From positions 186,001 to 250,000 of the forward strand of contig PXQU01000013.1 of the NCBI GenBank assembly GCA_003021785.1: DNA of 64,000 bases, written 5' to 3'. The DNA comes from Halobacteriales archaeon QH_7_65_31 (GTDB lineage Archaea; Halobacteriota; Halobacteria; Halobacteriales; Haloarculaceae). The translations under genes were made by a program, and so were the position numbers. Shown here piece by piece: positions 8,716 through 17,855 of the stretch (positions within the stretch are counted from its first letter, which is position 1; each line of letters starts with the position of its first letter). The notes below the pieces were generated by a model, which was given only the letters and a program-made list of their open reading frames with translations, ran no database searches and was not told the DNA's origin.

Positions 8716-8741
8716 GCCTCACAACCGCGGTAGGAGCGTCG

Positions 8742-10289
8742 TTACTCCTCGCGAAGCTCGAACTTCTGTACCTTCCCGGTAGTGGTGCGCGGTAGCTCGT
8801 CGACGAACTCCACCTCGCGCGGATGTTTGTACGGTGCGAGGTTGTCGAGACAGTACTGCTGGATCTCGTCGCCCGTCACGTCGGCGTCCGGCGTCGGCAC
8901 GATGAACGTCTTCACCGTCTCGTTGCGCCGCTCGTCCGGAATCCCGACGACGGCCGCATCGGCCACGTCCGGATGCTCGAAGAGCAGCTCTTCGACCTCG
9001 CGTGGATAGACGTTGTAGCCGCCCGTGACGATCATATGTTTCTCGCGATCGACGACGTAGAAGAACCCGTCCTCGTCGTGGTAGCCGAGATCGCCGGTGT
9101 GGAACCAGCGCGTGCCGTCCTGCTCGGTGAACGCCTCCTCGTTCGCCTCCGGGAGCCCGTAGTACCCCTGCATCACGTTCGGCCCGTTGATGACGAGCTC
9201 GCCGATCACGTCGTCCAGCTCTGTCTCGTCGTCGACGGGACCGCGCTCGACGGGCGACAGCTCCGCGAAGTCGTGATCGACGATCTTCGACTCTATGCCC
9301 GCAAGCGGCTTCCCGATCGAGCCGGGGCGACGGTCGCCCGGTCGGTTCGCGTGCGTGACCGGCGCGGTCTCCGTCAGCCCGTACCCTTCGAACAGATCGA
9401 CGTCGAACAGCGACTCGAACCGCTGCATCACCTCGATGGGAAGCGAGTCACCGCCGGAGTTGGCGAACTCGACCGACGAGAGGTCGTACTCGGCCGCGCC
9501 CGGCGTGTTGACGACGTCGTTGAACATCGCCGGTACACCGTGCATATGGGTGATGGCCTCGCCCTCGACGAGATTGAGCGCCGCCTCGGCGTCCCACTCC
9601 GGCATCGGCCAGTAGGAGCCGCCCTCGAACAGCGTCGCGATCATCGTGACCGTCATGCCGTAGATATGGAACAGCGGGAGCACGCCGAGGAACTTGTTCT
9701 CGACGTCGATCCCGTCGTGAATCTCCGCCGAGGCACGGGCATCGAACGCGAGATTGCGATGCGTCAGCAGGACGCCTTTCGGCTGGCCGGTCGTCCCCGA
9801 CGTGTACGGCTGGACCGCCACGTCGTCGTCGGCACGCTCCTGTACGGGAAGCGTCTCCTCAGCGAGGAAGGCGTCGAACTCCGTCGTCCCGTCGCTCGCA
9901 CCACCGACGGAGACGACCGTCTCTACGTCGGTGTCGTCCTGTACCTCCTTCACCTCGGAAGCGAGGTCAGCGAGCGCGACGACCGCCTTCGCACCGGAGT
10001 CAGAGAGCAGATGTCGGATCTCTCGCGAGCGGTACTGCGGGTTCATCGGGACGACGATACCGCCGGCGCGAAGCGTTCCGACGAAGCCGGTGACGTACTG
10101 CGGGACGTTCGGGAGATACAAGGCGACGCGATCGCCTGACCCGACACCGGCGTCCGCGAGCGCCTGCGCGAACTGCCCGGTCTGTGCCCAGAACTGTTCG
10201 TAGCTGAACTCGTTGCCGTCGTAGCCGAGCGCGGTCGTATCCGGATACTCGCCGACGGTCGTTTCGATATCCGCGACTAAGTTACTCAT
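8742..10289 (-). CDS. AMP-forming long-chain acyl-CoA ligase
   Basis: A 515-residue ANL-superfamily enzyme that adenylates a carboxylate and transfers it to CoA. Motifs in order: YTSGTTGQPKGVLLTH near residue 163 (phosphate loop), EGYGLTE near 301, WFHTGDLGYHDEDGF near 390 and DREKHMIVTGGYNVYPREVE shortened as HMIVTGGYNVYP near 410. The catalytic lysine is in TTGKVQKFELRE at the very end. It resembles haloarchaeal FadD-type ligases; chain length preference cannot be read. No cofactor gene is adjacent, but an acyl-CoA dehydrogenase, MaoC protein and thiolase elsewhere in the window fit a fatty-acid or branched-acid route. Confidence 0.92.
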   Translation of the reverse strand: MSNLVADIETTVGEYPDTTALGYDGNEFSYEQFWAQTGQFAQALADAGVGSGDRVALYLPNVPQYVTGFVGTLRAGGIVVPMNPQYRSREIRHLLSDSGAKAVVALADLASEVKEVQDDTDVETVVSVGGASDGTTEFDAFLAEETLPVQERADDDVAVQPYTSGTTGQPKGVLLTHRNLAFDARASAEIHDGIDVENKFLGVLPLFHIYGMTVTMIATLFEGGSYWPMPEWDAEAALNLVEGEAITHMHGVPAMFNDVVNTPGAAEYDLSSVEFANSGGDSLPIEVMQRFESLFDVDLFEGYGLTETAPVTHANRPGDRRPGSIGKPLAGIESKIVDHDFAELSPVERGPVDDETELDDVIGELVINGPNVMQGYYGLPEANEEAFTEQDGTRWFHTGDLGYHDEDGFFYVVDREKHMIVTGGYNVYPREVEELLFEHPDVADAAVVGIPDERRNETVKTFIVPTPDADVTGDEIQQYCLDNLAPYKHPREVEFVDELPRTTTGKVQKFELREE

Positions 10290-10652
10290 CTGTGTCTCAC
10301 TCAGTTCCGGCCATTGAAAAGCTTGCTATACTCGCGACCGATGGTAGCTGACGCGAGAGAACAGACAGAGCTGTTAGCTCATCTTGCGAGTGTGATTACC
10401 CGAACGCACCGACAGCTGCCGCTGGATTCTGGGTGGGTGTTCGATCCCGGCTTCTGAACGAAATCGATATCTGACTGCTCTATCGGACGGAGTCCGGTCC
10501 GCTCGGTTGAGTGAAACACTAACTTTGGCATATCCTCATATCCACCTCGTCGCAGACGCTTCGTGGTGACATACTACTCATCTACGATACATCTATTACG
10601 CGAGCCTGTTAACTGGTAACTTGTCACGGCAAACGACGTGACGGTTGATACT
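10290..10652. other. Intergenic region between ligase and SDR genes
   Basis: About 360 bases between divergent genes. It holds a 38-codon frame on the plus strand (10341-10457) for which I see no homology or promoter, and the inverted repeat GTTAAC-TG-GTAAC near 10607. TATA-like AT stretches occur at 10525-10545 (CTAACTTTGGCATATCC). Otherwise I see nothing. Confidence 0.4.
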
Positions 10653-11408
10653 ATGAACGGAATAGAAGACGGAGTCGCGGTCGTCACCGGTGGTGGATCG
10701 GGAATCGGTCGACAGTCGTCGCTTCGGTTCGCCGAGGCGGGAGCGAAGGTCGTCGTTGCCGATGTCGACGAAGACGGCGGCAACGAGACGGTCGAGCGGA
10801 TCGTGCGTGACGGCGGGGAAGCCACGTTCGTCACGACAGACGTCACCGACTCTGACGACGTAGCCGCGATGGTACAGACGGCACTCGACGAGTACGGTGG
10901 CCTCGATTTCGCACACAACAACGCCGGCATCGCAGACGAAGGCGTTCGTCTCGCCGAGTACGATGAGGCGGAGTGGGACCGGATGATCGACATCAACTTG
11001 AAAGGAGTCTGGCGGTGTCTGAAAGCCGAGATACCAGAGATGGTCGAACGCGGCGGCGGAGCTATCGTCAACACCTCGTCAATCGCCGGCGTGAGCGCGA
11101 ACGGGGGCGCACATTACGCCGCCAGTAAACACGGCGTTATCGGACTAACCCGACGTGCGACGGTCGATTATGCCGACGATGGTATCCGCTTCAACGCTGT
11201 CTGTCCGGGTGTCATCGACACGCCGATGGTCCAACAGGCGGGTGAGGACAACGCCGAAGAGATGGACCGCATCACTGCGGGCATCCCTGCAGGACGCCTC
11301 GGTGACCCAGCGGAGATAGCCGACGCCGTCGTCTGGCTCTGTTCCGAGGATTCTTCGTACGTGATGGGACAGCCAATCGTTATCGACGGCGGATTGCTGG
11401 TGCAGTAG
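10653..11408 (+). CDS. Short-chain dehydrogenase/reductase (classical SDR)
   Basis: A 251-residue NAD(P)-dependent SDR. The Rossmann motif TGGGSGIGR is near residue 12, NNAGIAD near 88, the catalytic serine in NTSSIAG near 138 and YAASKHG near 151. The C-terminal MGQPIVIDGGLLV is the usual end. VVVADVDEDGG after strand beta-2 has an Asp-rich tip, which favours NAD over NADP. Two starts are possible: GTG at 10638 and the ATG at 10653 preferred here. The substrate cannot be inferred; similar proteins are loosely called glucose dehydrogenase or 3-oxoacyl reductase. It is a single gene with a clear gap on each side. Confidence 0.9.
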   Translation: MNGIEDGVAVVTGGGSGIGRQSSLRFAEAGAKVVVADVDEDGGNETVERIVRDGGEATFVTTDVTDSDDVAAMVQTALDEYGGLDFAHNNAGIADEGVRLAEYDEAEWDRMIDINLKGVWRCLKAEIPEMVERGGGAIVNTSSIAGVSANGGAHYAASKHGVIGLTRRATVDYADDGIRFNAVCPGVIDTPMVQQAGEDNAEEMDRITAGIPAGRLGDPAEIADAVVWLCSEDSSYVMGQPIVIDGGLLVQ

Positions 11409-11513
11409 AAAGATAATCATCAGCTATCTGCCATATAACCCCCTCCCCGTGCGTAGATTTATTTCGATCGATCCGTCCCCTCACGTATAAACGAACAAAA
11501 GTAACAAAGATGT

Positions 11514-11651
11514 ATGCCCAAAGATGTGCAACTACAGGTCAGCGAAGAACAGCACAAATGGCTAACCGAACTGAAAGACGAGCGAGGATACACGTGGAAA
11601 GGGTTGCTGTTGGAAGGGGCGGAGTGCCTCGACACCGACAGAACACAGTAG
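11514..11651 (+). CDS. 45-residue IS200/IS605-associated small protein
   Basis: Starts MPKDVQLQVSEEQHKWL and ends CLDTDRTQ. The pattern of a short basic-hydrophobic strand followed by two helices resembles ribbon-helix-helix proteins. Proteins of this size and style accompany haloarchaeal IS200/IS605-type elements. The mobile link is supported by the hairpin end immediately downstream (11668-11705), which resembles the right end of the tnpB element at 31.5 kb. It lies between SDR and dehydrogenase genes in an AT-richer patch. No transposase is left, so it is probably a passenger of a decayed element. Confidence 0.5.
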   Translation: MPKDVQLQVSEEQHKWLTELKDERGYTWKGLLLEGAECLDTDRTQ

Positions 11652-11667
11652 CTGGACAGATGGCTAC

Positions 11668-11705
11668 GTGTCGCACTCCTCCCCGCCCCAAGCAGCGGGG
11701 GTTCC
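11668..11705. mobile_element. IS200/IS605-type end remnant
   Basis: The segment GTCGCACTCCTCCCCGCCCC followed by AAGCAGCGGGGGTTCC parallels the element end at 31458-31488 (GACATTCTCCCCGCCCTGAAGGGCGAGGATTCC in parts): the same CTCCCCGCCC arm, short loop, and G-rich arm ending in ATTCC or GTTCC. The downstream tail GCTTGG can also pair with CCAAGC. It lies only 14 bases before the next gene start, so it may contribute to that gene's leader. The tnpB that should adjoin it is missing. Confidence 0.5.
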
Positions 11706-11718
11706 TGCTTGGTAAAAG

Positions 11719-13149
11719 ATGAGCCACGACTGCGGCTTTCTCACCGATCTGCTCGACGACGGACAGGTCGCGTTCACCGACGCGACACGGGAGTCACACG
11801 CCGTCGACTGGGGCACACGGGAGAGCGACCACGCCACCGCGCCTGACGCAGTCGCTTTCCCCGAGTCGACCGCCGACGTCGCCACCGTCCTCGCGGCCGC
11901 GCACGAACGCGAGGTCCCGGTAACGCCGTATGCAGCCGGGACCTCGATGGAGGGGAACGCGGTCCCGTCGTTCGCGGGCATCAGTCTCGATCTCACCCGG
12001 ATGGATACGGTCCACGAGGTTCGCCCGGCGGATCTCCAGATCGACGTCGGGCCGGGCGTTCTCGGCTCCGCCGTCAACGAGGCGGTCGCCGACGACGGGC
12101 TGTTCTTTCCACCGCTTCCCTCTTCGGGCGATCTCTCGACGGTGGGCGGGATGATCGCTAACGACGCCTCGGGGATGCAGACCGTCAAGTACGGCGAGGT
12201 GAGCGACTGGCTGCTGGAGGTAGAGGCCGTCACCGCGACGGGCGAGGTGTTCACCGCCGGCTCGAAGGCGAAGAAGACCAGCGCCGGCTACAACCTCGCC
12301 GACCTGCTCGTCGGGTCGGAAGGGACGCTCGCGGTCGTGACGCGGGCCACGCTCGAACTCGCCGGGCGTCCAGCGCAGATTCGCGGGGGGCGTGCCGTCT
12401 TCCCGTCGCTCGATGCCGCGACCGACGCCGTCGCCGACGCGATCCAGTCGGGTCTCGACGTCGCGAGGATCGAACTCGTCGACGAGACGGCCACTGCGAT
12501 GGCAAACGCGTACCAGGGACTCGATCTCCCCGATTCGGCCATGTTGTTCGTCGAGTTTCACGCGAACCACGGTATCGACGAGGAGATCGCCTTCTGTCGG
12601 TCGCTGTTCGAGAGCCACGGTGTCGATCAGTTCGACACGGCGGGCGACGAGGAGATGGACGCCCTCTGGGAGGCACGCGAGGAGATGGCGTTCGCCGTCA
12701 GCAGCTACGACCCGGACCTCTCCCCCGTTCACCCCGGTGATATCACGGTCCCCGTCTCGAAGTTGGGAAAGATCATTCGCTACGCGAAACAGCGCGGTGC
12801 TGACGAATCGCTGCTCGTCCCCTGTTTCGGGCACGCCGGCGACGGCAACGTTCACTACTCCGTGCTTGCAGACCCTGACGACCCGGAGCAGTCGGCCGTC
12901 GCCGAGACGGTCTACTCGGACATCGTCGCCCGCGCCATCGAGATGGGCGGAACGGCGACCGGCGAACACGGCGTCGGACTCGGTAAGCGGGAGTACCTCG
13001 AACGGGAACACGGAGCCGTCGCCGTCCAGCTGATGCGGCAGGTGAAGCGGGCGTTTGACCCGTCCGATATCCTCAACCCTGGGAAGCTGTTCCCAGAGAC
13101 GAGCAAGGAAGGTGGCCGTGTCACGCTCGACCTGCCGACCGAGGACTGA
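11719..13149 (+). CDS. FAD-linked D-2-hydroxyacid (lactate/glycolate) dehydrogenase
   Basis: A 476-residue flavoprotein of the GlcD/DLD family. The PCMH-type FAD domain (about 35-215) has PYAAGTSMEGNAVP near residue 76, DLSTVGGMIANDASGM near 140 and GSEGTLAVVT near 198. The C-terminal FAD-oxidase domain contains CFGHAGDGNVHYS near 373 and ends TGEHGVGLGKREYL and NPGKLFP. It oxidises D-lactate, glycolate or a related 2-hydroxyacid and passes electrons to the respiratory chain. The next gene, an HpcH/HpaI aldolase 38 bases downstream on the same strand, also handles 2-oxo acids, so they may form a catabolic pair. Confidence 0.92.
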   Translation: MSHDCGFLTDLLDDGQVAFTDATRESHAVDWGTRESDHATAPDAVAFPESTADVATVLAAAHEREVPVTPYAAGTSMEGNAVPSFAGISLDLTRMDTVHEVRPADLQIDVGPGVLGSAVNEAVADDGLFFPPLPSSGDLSTVGGMIANDASGMQTVKYGEVSDWLLEVEAVTATGEVFTAGSKAKKTSAGYNLADLLVGSEGTLAVVTRATLELAGRPAQIRGGRAVFPSLDAATDAVADAIQSGLDVARIELVDETATAMANAYQGLDLPDSAMLFVEFHANHGIDEEIAFCRSLFESHGVDQFDTAGDEEMDALWEAREEMAFAVSSYDPDLSPVHPGDITVPVSKLGKIIRYAKQRGADESLLVPCFGHAGDGNVHYSVLADPDDPEQSAVAETVYSDIVARAIEMGGTATGEHGVGLGKREYLEREHGAVAVQLMRQVKRAFDPSDILNPGKLFPETSKEGGRVTLDLPTED

Positions 13150-13187
13150 GCAGGAGTACTTTTGTCCCTCGCCCTTGCCCAGCGAGT

Positions 13188-13934
13188 ATGTTCTCCGACA
13201 CCGAGCCGGCCGTCGGCGCGTGGGTCTCTCTCGCCGACCCGGCTGTTGCCGAGATGGTCGCCCCCGAGGCCGATTTCGTCATGCTCGATACCGAGCACGC
13301 GCCGAACAGCACCGCCGTGATCGCGAATCAGCTCCGTGCGATCGAGGCGGCCGATGGGGAGACGGTCCCCTTTGCTCGTGCGCTCGACAACGACGCCGGG
13401 GCGATAAAGCGACTGCTCGATGCCGGGGCAGCGGGGATCATGATCCCGATGGTCGAGTCCGCGAGCGAGGCACGCGAGGCAGTCGATGCGGCGCGGTATC
13501 CCCCGGCGGGGAGCCGCGGTGTCGCCGGCACGCGTGCGTCCGCGTACGGCCGCGATCTCGGTGAGTACGTCGCGACCGCGAACGACGAGCTCCGGCTCGT
13601 CGTCCAGATCGAGACGCGGGCCGGTCTCGACAGTACCGAGGAGATCGCCGCCGTCGACGGCGTCGATGCACTGTTCGTCGGCCCGGCGGATCTCTCTGCG
13701 AATCTCGGTGTGTTCGGCCAGTTCGACGGCGAGCCGTTCCGCGAGGCCGTCGAGACGGTGCTCGACGCCGGTGAGACGACGGACACACCGGTCGGGACCC
13801 TCGCCACGAGCCCCGAGGGCGTCGATCGCTACTGCGAGTGGGGGTTCGACTATCTCGTCGCCGGCACGGACGCCGGCCACATCCAGCGCGGCGCGACGGC
13901 GATGCGCGAGCGCGCACGAGCGCAGTTCGAGTAG
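13188..13934 (+). CDS. HpcH/HpaI-family 2-oxo-acid aldolase
   Basis: A 248-residue class II (metal-dependent) aldolase of the 2-dehydro-3-deoxyglucarate / 2,4-dihydroxyhept-2-enedioate group. Visible family features are GAWVSLADPAVAEM near the start, DFVMLDTEHAPN near residue 30 (the catalytic His), AGAAGIMIPMVESASEA near 82, VVQIETRAGL near 140 with the metal-binding Glu, and VDALFVGPADLSANLG near 161 with the metal-binding Asp. It would cleave a 2-oxo acid to pyruvate plus an aldehyde. Substrate is unknown. Located directly after the 2-hydroxyacid dehydrogenase. Confidence 0.92.
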   Translation: MFSDTEPAVGAWVSLADPAVAEMVAPEADFVMLDTEHAPNSTAVIANQLRAIEAADGETVPFARALDNDAGAIKRLLDAGAAGIMIPMVESASEAREAVDAARYPPAGSRGVAGTRASAYGRDLGEYVATANDELRLVVQIETRAGLDSTEEIAAVDGVDALFVGPADLSANLGVFGQFDGEPFREAVETVLDAGETTDTPVGTLATSPEGVDRYCEWGFDYLVAGTDAGHIQRGATAMRERARAQFE

Positions 13935-13970
13935 TCCGACGGTTCCGAACGGTCCCGTCGTTCGATCGGC

Positions 13971-15692
13971 TCAGTCGTGCACCAGAGCGTCGATGACATC
14001 GACACCCGGGGTGGCCAACGCCTCGTCGAGGGTCGCCCCGAGTTCGTCGAGCGTCTCGACGAGATGGCCGCGTGCGCCGTGGCTCTCGGCGTTCGTCGGG
14101 ATATCGACGTGCGGATCGAAGTCCATGCCGACGAACTCGTGGTCGTCGTCGCTCCCGCCGAACATGCTGTTGGTGTTATCTTTCAGAATGCGGTAGTTCC
14201 GGTTGTCCACGACGAGCACCGTCAGATCGAGGTCGTGTCGGACGGCCGTGTAGATGCTCTGTGGATAGTAGAGATACGAGCCGTCACCGATGTGTCCGAG
14301 CACGTCCCGCGGCTCGTCCCGAAGCGATTCGGCGGCCGCGGCCCCAATCGCAGCGGGGAGTCCGTAACCCAGCCCGCCGCCCTTGTTCGAGACGTAGCTC
14401 TCCGGTTCGAGCGGATAGTGGGTGAGCAGTGCGTACTTTGCGGTGATCCCCTCGTCCACGATTCGCGGATCGGCGTCGCTCTCGATGATCGTCTCGACGA
14501 CCTCACGTTTCGAGGCCCGTGGGTCGTCCTCGGGCGCATCTCCCTCGCCCATCGAATCCATCGCGGCGGCCATCGACTCCTTCATCGCGGCGACGTGCGA
14601 GAGCCGCGCCTGCAGGGTTCCCTCGTCCAGCCGCTCGGCGACGCGGGTCGCAACTGCGTCCATGATGCGACCGGGATCACCGATGAGCGCCGCGTCGGCC
14701 GGGTCGTTCTTCCCCACCTGCCACGCGTCGTTAGAGAGATGGATCGTCGCCGCGTCCTCGGGCACGAGCGGCTCCTCGTGGCGCAACAGCGTCGTGTTCG
14801 TCGAGCAGCCGGCGAAGACGATGGTATCGGTGTTCTGTAACGTCGCCGCCAGCGTCTCGCGCGGCGGCAGATACGAGAGCCACTGGTCGTGGCTCGTCGG
14901 GAAGGCGACCTCTGAGCCGAGCATCTCGCCGTGGACGCGTGCGCCGGTCGCCTCGGCCAGTTCGACCGCGGCGTCGATCGCGTCGGTTCCCGACCGGGCG
15001 ACGTGGTCGCCGACGACGAGGAGGGGGTTGTCCGCTTCCACGAGCAGGTCGGCTGCCTCGCGAATCTGTCGCGGGTCGCCGCTCCCGGCGTCGGGAATCG
15101 GACCAAGTGGCTCGGGACGGTCGTCGGTTTCGGCCATCATCACGTCGACCGGCAGTCCCAAGAAGACGGGACCGGTCGGCGGCGTGAGCGCCGTTCGGAA
15201 CGCCCGCCGGACCATCATCGCGAGCGCGTCGACGGAGCTGACCTCCGCCGAGTACTTGCAGAACTGATCAGTAAGCGTCTCCAGATCGCCCGTCAGAATC
15301 GGCTCCTCGTGACGGAAATCGCGTTCGTGGTTGCCGGCCGTCAGGACGAGCGGTGCGCCCGCCATCGACGCGCCGTAGAGATTCCCGATACCGTGAGCGA
15401 GTCCGGGGGTGATATGGAGATTCGCGACGCCGGCAGGCGTGATATCGGCGTCGTGGTCGGCGTGATAGCGGCGCGTCTGTGCGAAGCCGGCGGCCGCGCC
15501 GACGGCCACGTCTTCATGGAGTCCGAGCACGTACTCAATATCCGTCTCGGGGAGCGCCTCCATCACGGGAAGCTCCGTCGTCCCGGGGTTGCCGAACAGA
15601 TACGGAACGTCATACGTTTCGAGCGCATCGACGAACAGATCCGCGCCGGTGTACGTGTCTGGCATGTGAAACGCTGCTGGGTCCATCGGCAA
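13971..15692 (-). CDS. Thiamine-diphosphate enzyme (benzoylformate decarboxylase / acetolactate synthase type)
   Basis: A 573-residue ThDP enzyme with the three usual domains. The pyrimidine-binding domain has the catalytic glutamate in YVLGLHEDVAVGAAAGFAQ near residue 58 and the GNPGTTELPVME loop near 34. The central domain is near 200-330. The pyrophosphate domain contains GGGLGYGLPAAIGAA and the metal-binding GDGSYLYYPQ plus NRNYRILK, matching GDG-x(24-27)-N. HITPGLAHGIGNLYGA near 94 is typical of benzoylformate-decarboxylase-like proteins. Several starts are possible (15692, 15686, 15665); the last begins MPDTYTGADLF. Convergent to the aldolase gene with 36 bases between. Confidence 0.88.
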   Translation of the reverse strand: MPMDPAAFHMPDTYTGADLFVDALETYDVPYLFGNPGTTELPVMEALPETDIEYVLGLHEDVAVGAAAGFAQTRRYHADHDADITPAGVANLHITPGLAHGIGNLYGASMAGAPLVLTAGNHERDFRHEEPILTGDLETLTDQFCKYSAEVSSVDALAMMVRRAFRTALTPPTGPVFLGLPVDVMMAETDDRPEPLGPIPDAGSGDPRQIREAADLLVEADNPLLVVGDHVARSGTDAIDAAVELAEATGARVHGEMLGSEVAFPTSHDQWLSYLPPRETLAATLQNTDTIVFAGCSTNTTLLRHEEPLVPEDAATIHLSNDAWQVGKNDPADAALIGDPGRIMDAVATRVAERLDEGTLQARLSHVAAMKESMAAAMDSMGEGDAPEDDPRASKREVVETIIESDADPRIVDEGITAKYALLTHYPLEPESYVSNKGGGLGYGLPAAIGAAAAESLRDEPRDVLGHIGDGSYLYYPQSIYTAVRHDLDLTVLVVDNRNYRILKDNTNSMFGGSDDDHEFVGMDFDPHVDIPTNAESHGARGHLVETLDELGATLDEALATPGVDVIDALVHD

Positions 15693-15746
15693 ATAGCTGC
15701 CGGCAGACGGTAGCCGAACGGCGGTCGTCCGGCGGACGACGGTACG

Positions 15747-17150
15747 CTACTCCGGTCGGTACGTGCGACTGATCGCCAGCCACGCGCCCGAGCGAACCCG
15801 CCAGCTGTTGATGAGCGCCGGAACGGTCGTCTCTGCGACGAGCGCGATCAACAGTCCACTCGCCGCGAGCGTCGTCTTCGTCCCCAGAAACGCGATCGGA
15901 AGCGCGACGAGATACAGCCCGACCAGCGTCGCGGCGAACGGAATCCGCGTATCTCCGGCTCCGCGGAGCGTGCCCGTGACGGAGCCGTCGATCCCGAGCG
16001 GAACCGAGCTTACTGCCCCGGCGGCGACGAACGGGACCGTCTGTGCGACGGCGCTCGTATCGACGAATATCCCGGCGATCGGTCGGGCAGCGAGCAGGAC
16101 GACTCCGCCGGCGAGCAGGTAGACGACAAGCGAGAGCTTCGTCACCTCGCGACTGTACGCGGTCGCGAGCCGCTCGCGTCCACCGCCGAGCGCCTGCCCG
16201 ACGAGCGTCGAGACGGCGATGGAAAAGCCCCACGTGAAGCTGTTGAGCAACATTCGTATCTGTCTGGCAATCCCGAGCGCCGCGAGGATGACGGGACCGA
16301 AAGCCGCCGCGATCGCCAGCAGCGGGAAGACGACGAGACCCTGTGCCGTACGTCGGGCGACGAGCGGCACGGAGACGGAGAGCAGCTGTCTGACCAGCGT
16401 TCGCTCGATCGGAACGAGGGTCCCGACCGGGAGCGGACTCGCACCGCGACCCAGATACGCCCGCCCGCTGAGCCCCCACGCGAAGATGAGCGTCACGAGC
16501 AGGGTCGAGACCGTCGTTCCGAGCCCCGCCCCGTAGACGCCGAGATCGGCGACGAAGACGAGCGTCGCGCTCAGCGCGATGTTGAGCACCGCACCGGTCG
16601 CGCGAATCGCCATCGGCGTCGTCGTGTCGCCGACCGCGGCGTACGTGCGGGACGCGACCAGATTGACCGCTTCGAAGAGCAGCCCCGGCGCGAGGACGGC
16701 GAGATACGTCGCGCCGTAGGTCGTCGCGTTCTGTCCACCGTCGATGAGCCCGATGAGCGGCACGCTCGCACGGTTGTACACCGCGACCAGCGGGAGCGCG
16801 AGCACCACCGCGGCGAGGAGACTCAGCTGGACGACGGCGGTCGCCCGGTCGCGCTCATCGCCGCCGTAGTTCTGTGAGACGAGCGTGAGCGTCCCGCCGG
16901 CGAGCCCGATAAACGCAAACTTCCCGACCGCCCAGAAGCCGTTCGCGACGGTGATCCCGGCGACGGCGTTCGTCCCGACGGCGATTCCGACGACGGCGAG
17001 ATCGACGGTTCGCTTCGACATGATCGCGAAGCCGGTCACGATGCGCGGCCACGAGAGATTGAACACGTCGTGCAGTCGCTCCTCGTCGATGATGCCTGTC
17101 CGGTCGAGTAGTCCAGCGATAAACGCCAACACCGCCCCACGTCGTGACAC
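15747..17150 (-). CDS. MATE-family efflux transporter
   Basis: A 467-residue polytopic membrane protein with about 12 hydrophobic segments arranged as two similar halves: first half from NLSWPRIVTGFAIMSKRTVDL, second half from RQLLSVSVPLVARRTAQGL. LRGAGDTRIPF near residue 400 and SRTYAAVGDTTTP near 165 are the repeated A-x-G-D-T loops typical of MATE proteins. It would export cationic compounds using a Na+ or H+ gradient. It is alone on the minus strand between the ThDP enzyme and msrA, with no regulator adjacent. Confidence 0.9.
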   Translation of the reverse strand: MSRRGAVLAFIAGLLDRTGIIDEERLHDVFNLSWPRIVTGFAIMSKRTVDLAVVGIAVGTNAVAGITVANGFWAVGKFAFIGLAGGTLTLVSQNYGGDERDRATAVVQLSLLAAVVLALPLVAVYNRASVPLIGLIDGGQNATTYGATYLAVLAPGLLFEAVNLVASRTYAAVGDTTTPMAIRATGAVLNIALSATLVFVADLGVYGAGLGTTVSTLLVTLIFAWGLSGRAYLGRGASPLPVGTLVPIERTLVRQLLSVSVPLVARRTAQGLVVFPLLAIAAAFGPVILAALGIARQIRMLLNSFTWGFSIAVSTLVGQALGGGRERLATAYSREVTKLSLVVYLLAGGVVLLAARPIAGIFVDTSAVAQTVPFVAAGAVSSVPLGIDGSVTGTLRGAGDTRIPFAATLVGLYLVALPIAFLGTKTTLAASGLLIALVAETTVPALINSWRVRSGAWLAISRTYRPE

Positions 17151-17228
17151 GTCTGATCCTCGATTGGGAGCCAGTTAGCCCTTTGTGATGGGCGTGAGGT
17201 TCAAACCGCCACGGACCCTCGTTCGCGT

Positions 17229-17783
17229 ATGAGCGAGCTACAGACGGCGACGTTCGGCGGCGGCTGTTTCTGGTGTACCGACGCCGCCTTCGACGAGCTG
17301 GCGGGCGTCGAGCAGACGACGGCCGGCTACGCGGGCGGTCACGTCGAGGATCCCAGCTACGAGGCGGTCTGTCGGGAGACGACCGGCCACGCCGAGGTGA
17401 CGCGTGTCACCTACGACTCTGAGAGGATCAGCTACGACGAGCTGTTGCGCGTCTTCTTCACGATTCACGACCCGACGACGCTGAACCGACAGGGACCGGA
17501 CGTCGGCGAGCAGTACCGATCGGCGATCTTCTACGAGAGCGAGGGGCAACGCGAGGTCACGACCGCGTTCATCGAGGGACTCGAACGGGAAGGCGTCTAC
17601 GAAGACGAGATCGTCACGGAGCTGGAGCCGCTCGAAACGTTCTACGAGGCCGGGACGTACCATCAGAACTACTACGAGAAGAATCCGGGCGACGCGTACT
17701 GTCAGTTCAACGCCGATCCGAAGATCGAGAAGGTGCGCGAGCAGTTCGCCGAACAGGTGGCTACCGCGCCCGCCGACGACTGA
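17229..17783 (+). CDS. msrA: Peptide methionine (S)-S-oxide reductase
   Basis: A 184-residue MsrA that repairs methionine-S-sulfoxide in proteins. The catalytic signature TFGGGCFWCTDAAF is at residues 8-21 with the nucleophilic Cys in GCFWC. Y-x-G-G-H (YAGGHVEDPSYEAV) and the HNPGDA-like stretch NYYEKNPGDAYCQ near the C-terminus complete the family pattern; the cysteine in that last stretch may be the resolving residue. The ATG at 17229 starts just before the conserved core. Single gene, divergent from the MATE exporter. Confidence 0.96.
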   Translation: MSELQTATFGGGCFWCTDAAFDELAGVEQTTAGYAGGHVEDPSYEAVCRETTGHAEVTRVTYDSERISYDELLRVFFTIHDPTTLNRQGPDVGEQYRSAIFYESEGQREVTTAFIEGLEREGVYEDEIVTELEPLETFYEAGTYHQNYYEKNPGDAYCQFNADPKIEKVREQFAEQVATAPADD

Positions 17784-17855
17784 GTCGGGGCGCGAGCGCC
17801 GTTGTCGTCGCCCCGACTGGCGTGCCCGCGACGGGTACGAACAGCTCGCGGCTCG

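Noticed and set aside
8823-10139. 438-codon plus-strand frame opposite the acyl-CoA ligase
   Set aside because: The minus-strand ligase is complete with all ANL motifs; the opposite frame has shadow composition rich in Arg, Val and Asp.
10341-10457. 38-codon frame in the ligase-SDR intergenic region
   Set aside because: Starts with ATG but has neither a ribosome site nor recognisable motifs; a frame of this length is expected by chance.
11794-13011. 405-codon minus-strand frame opposite the FAD dehydrogenase
   Set aside because: It lies within an intact, strongly conserved gene on the other strand and shows no motif.
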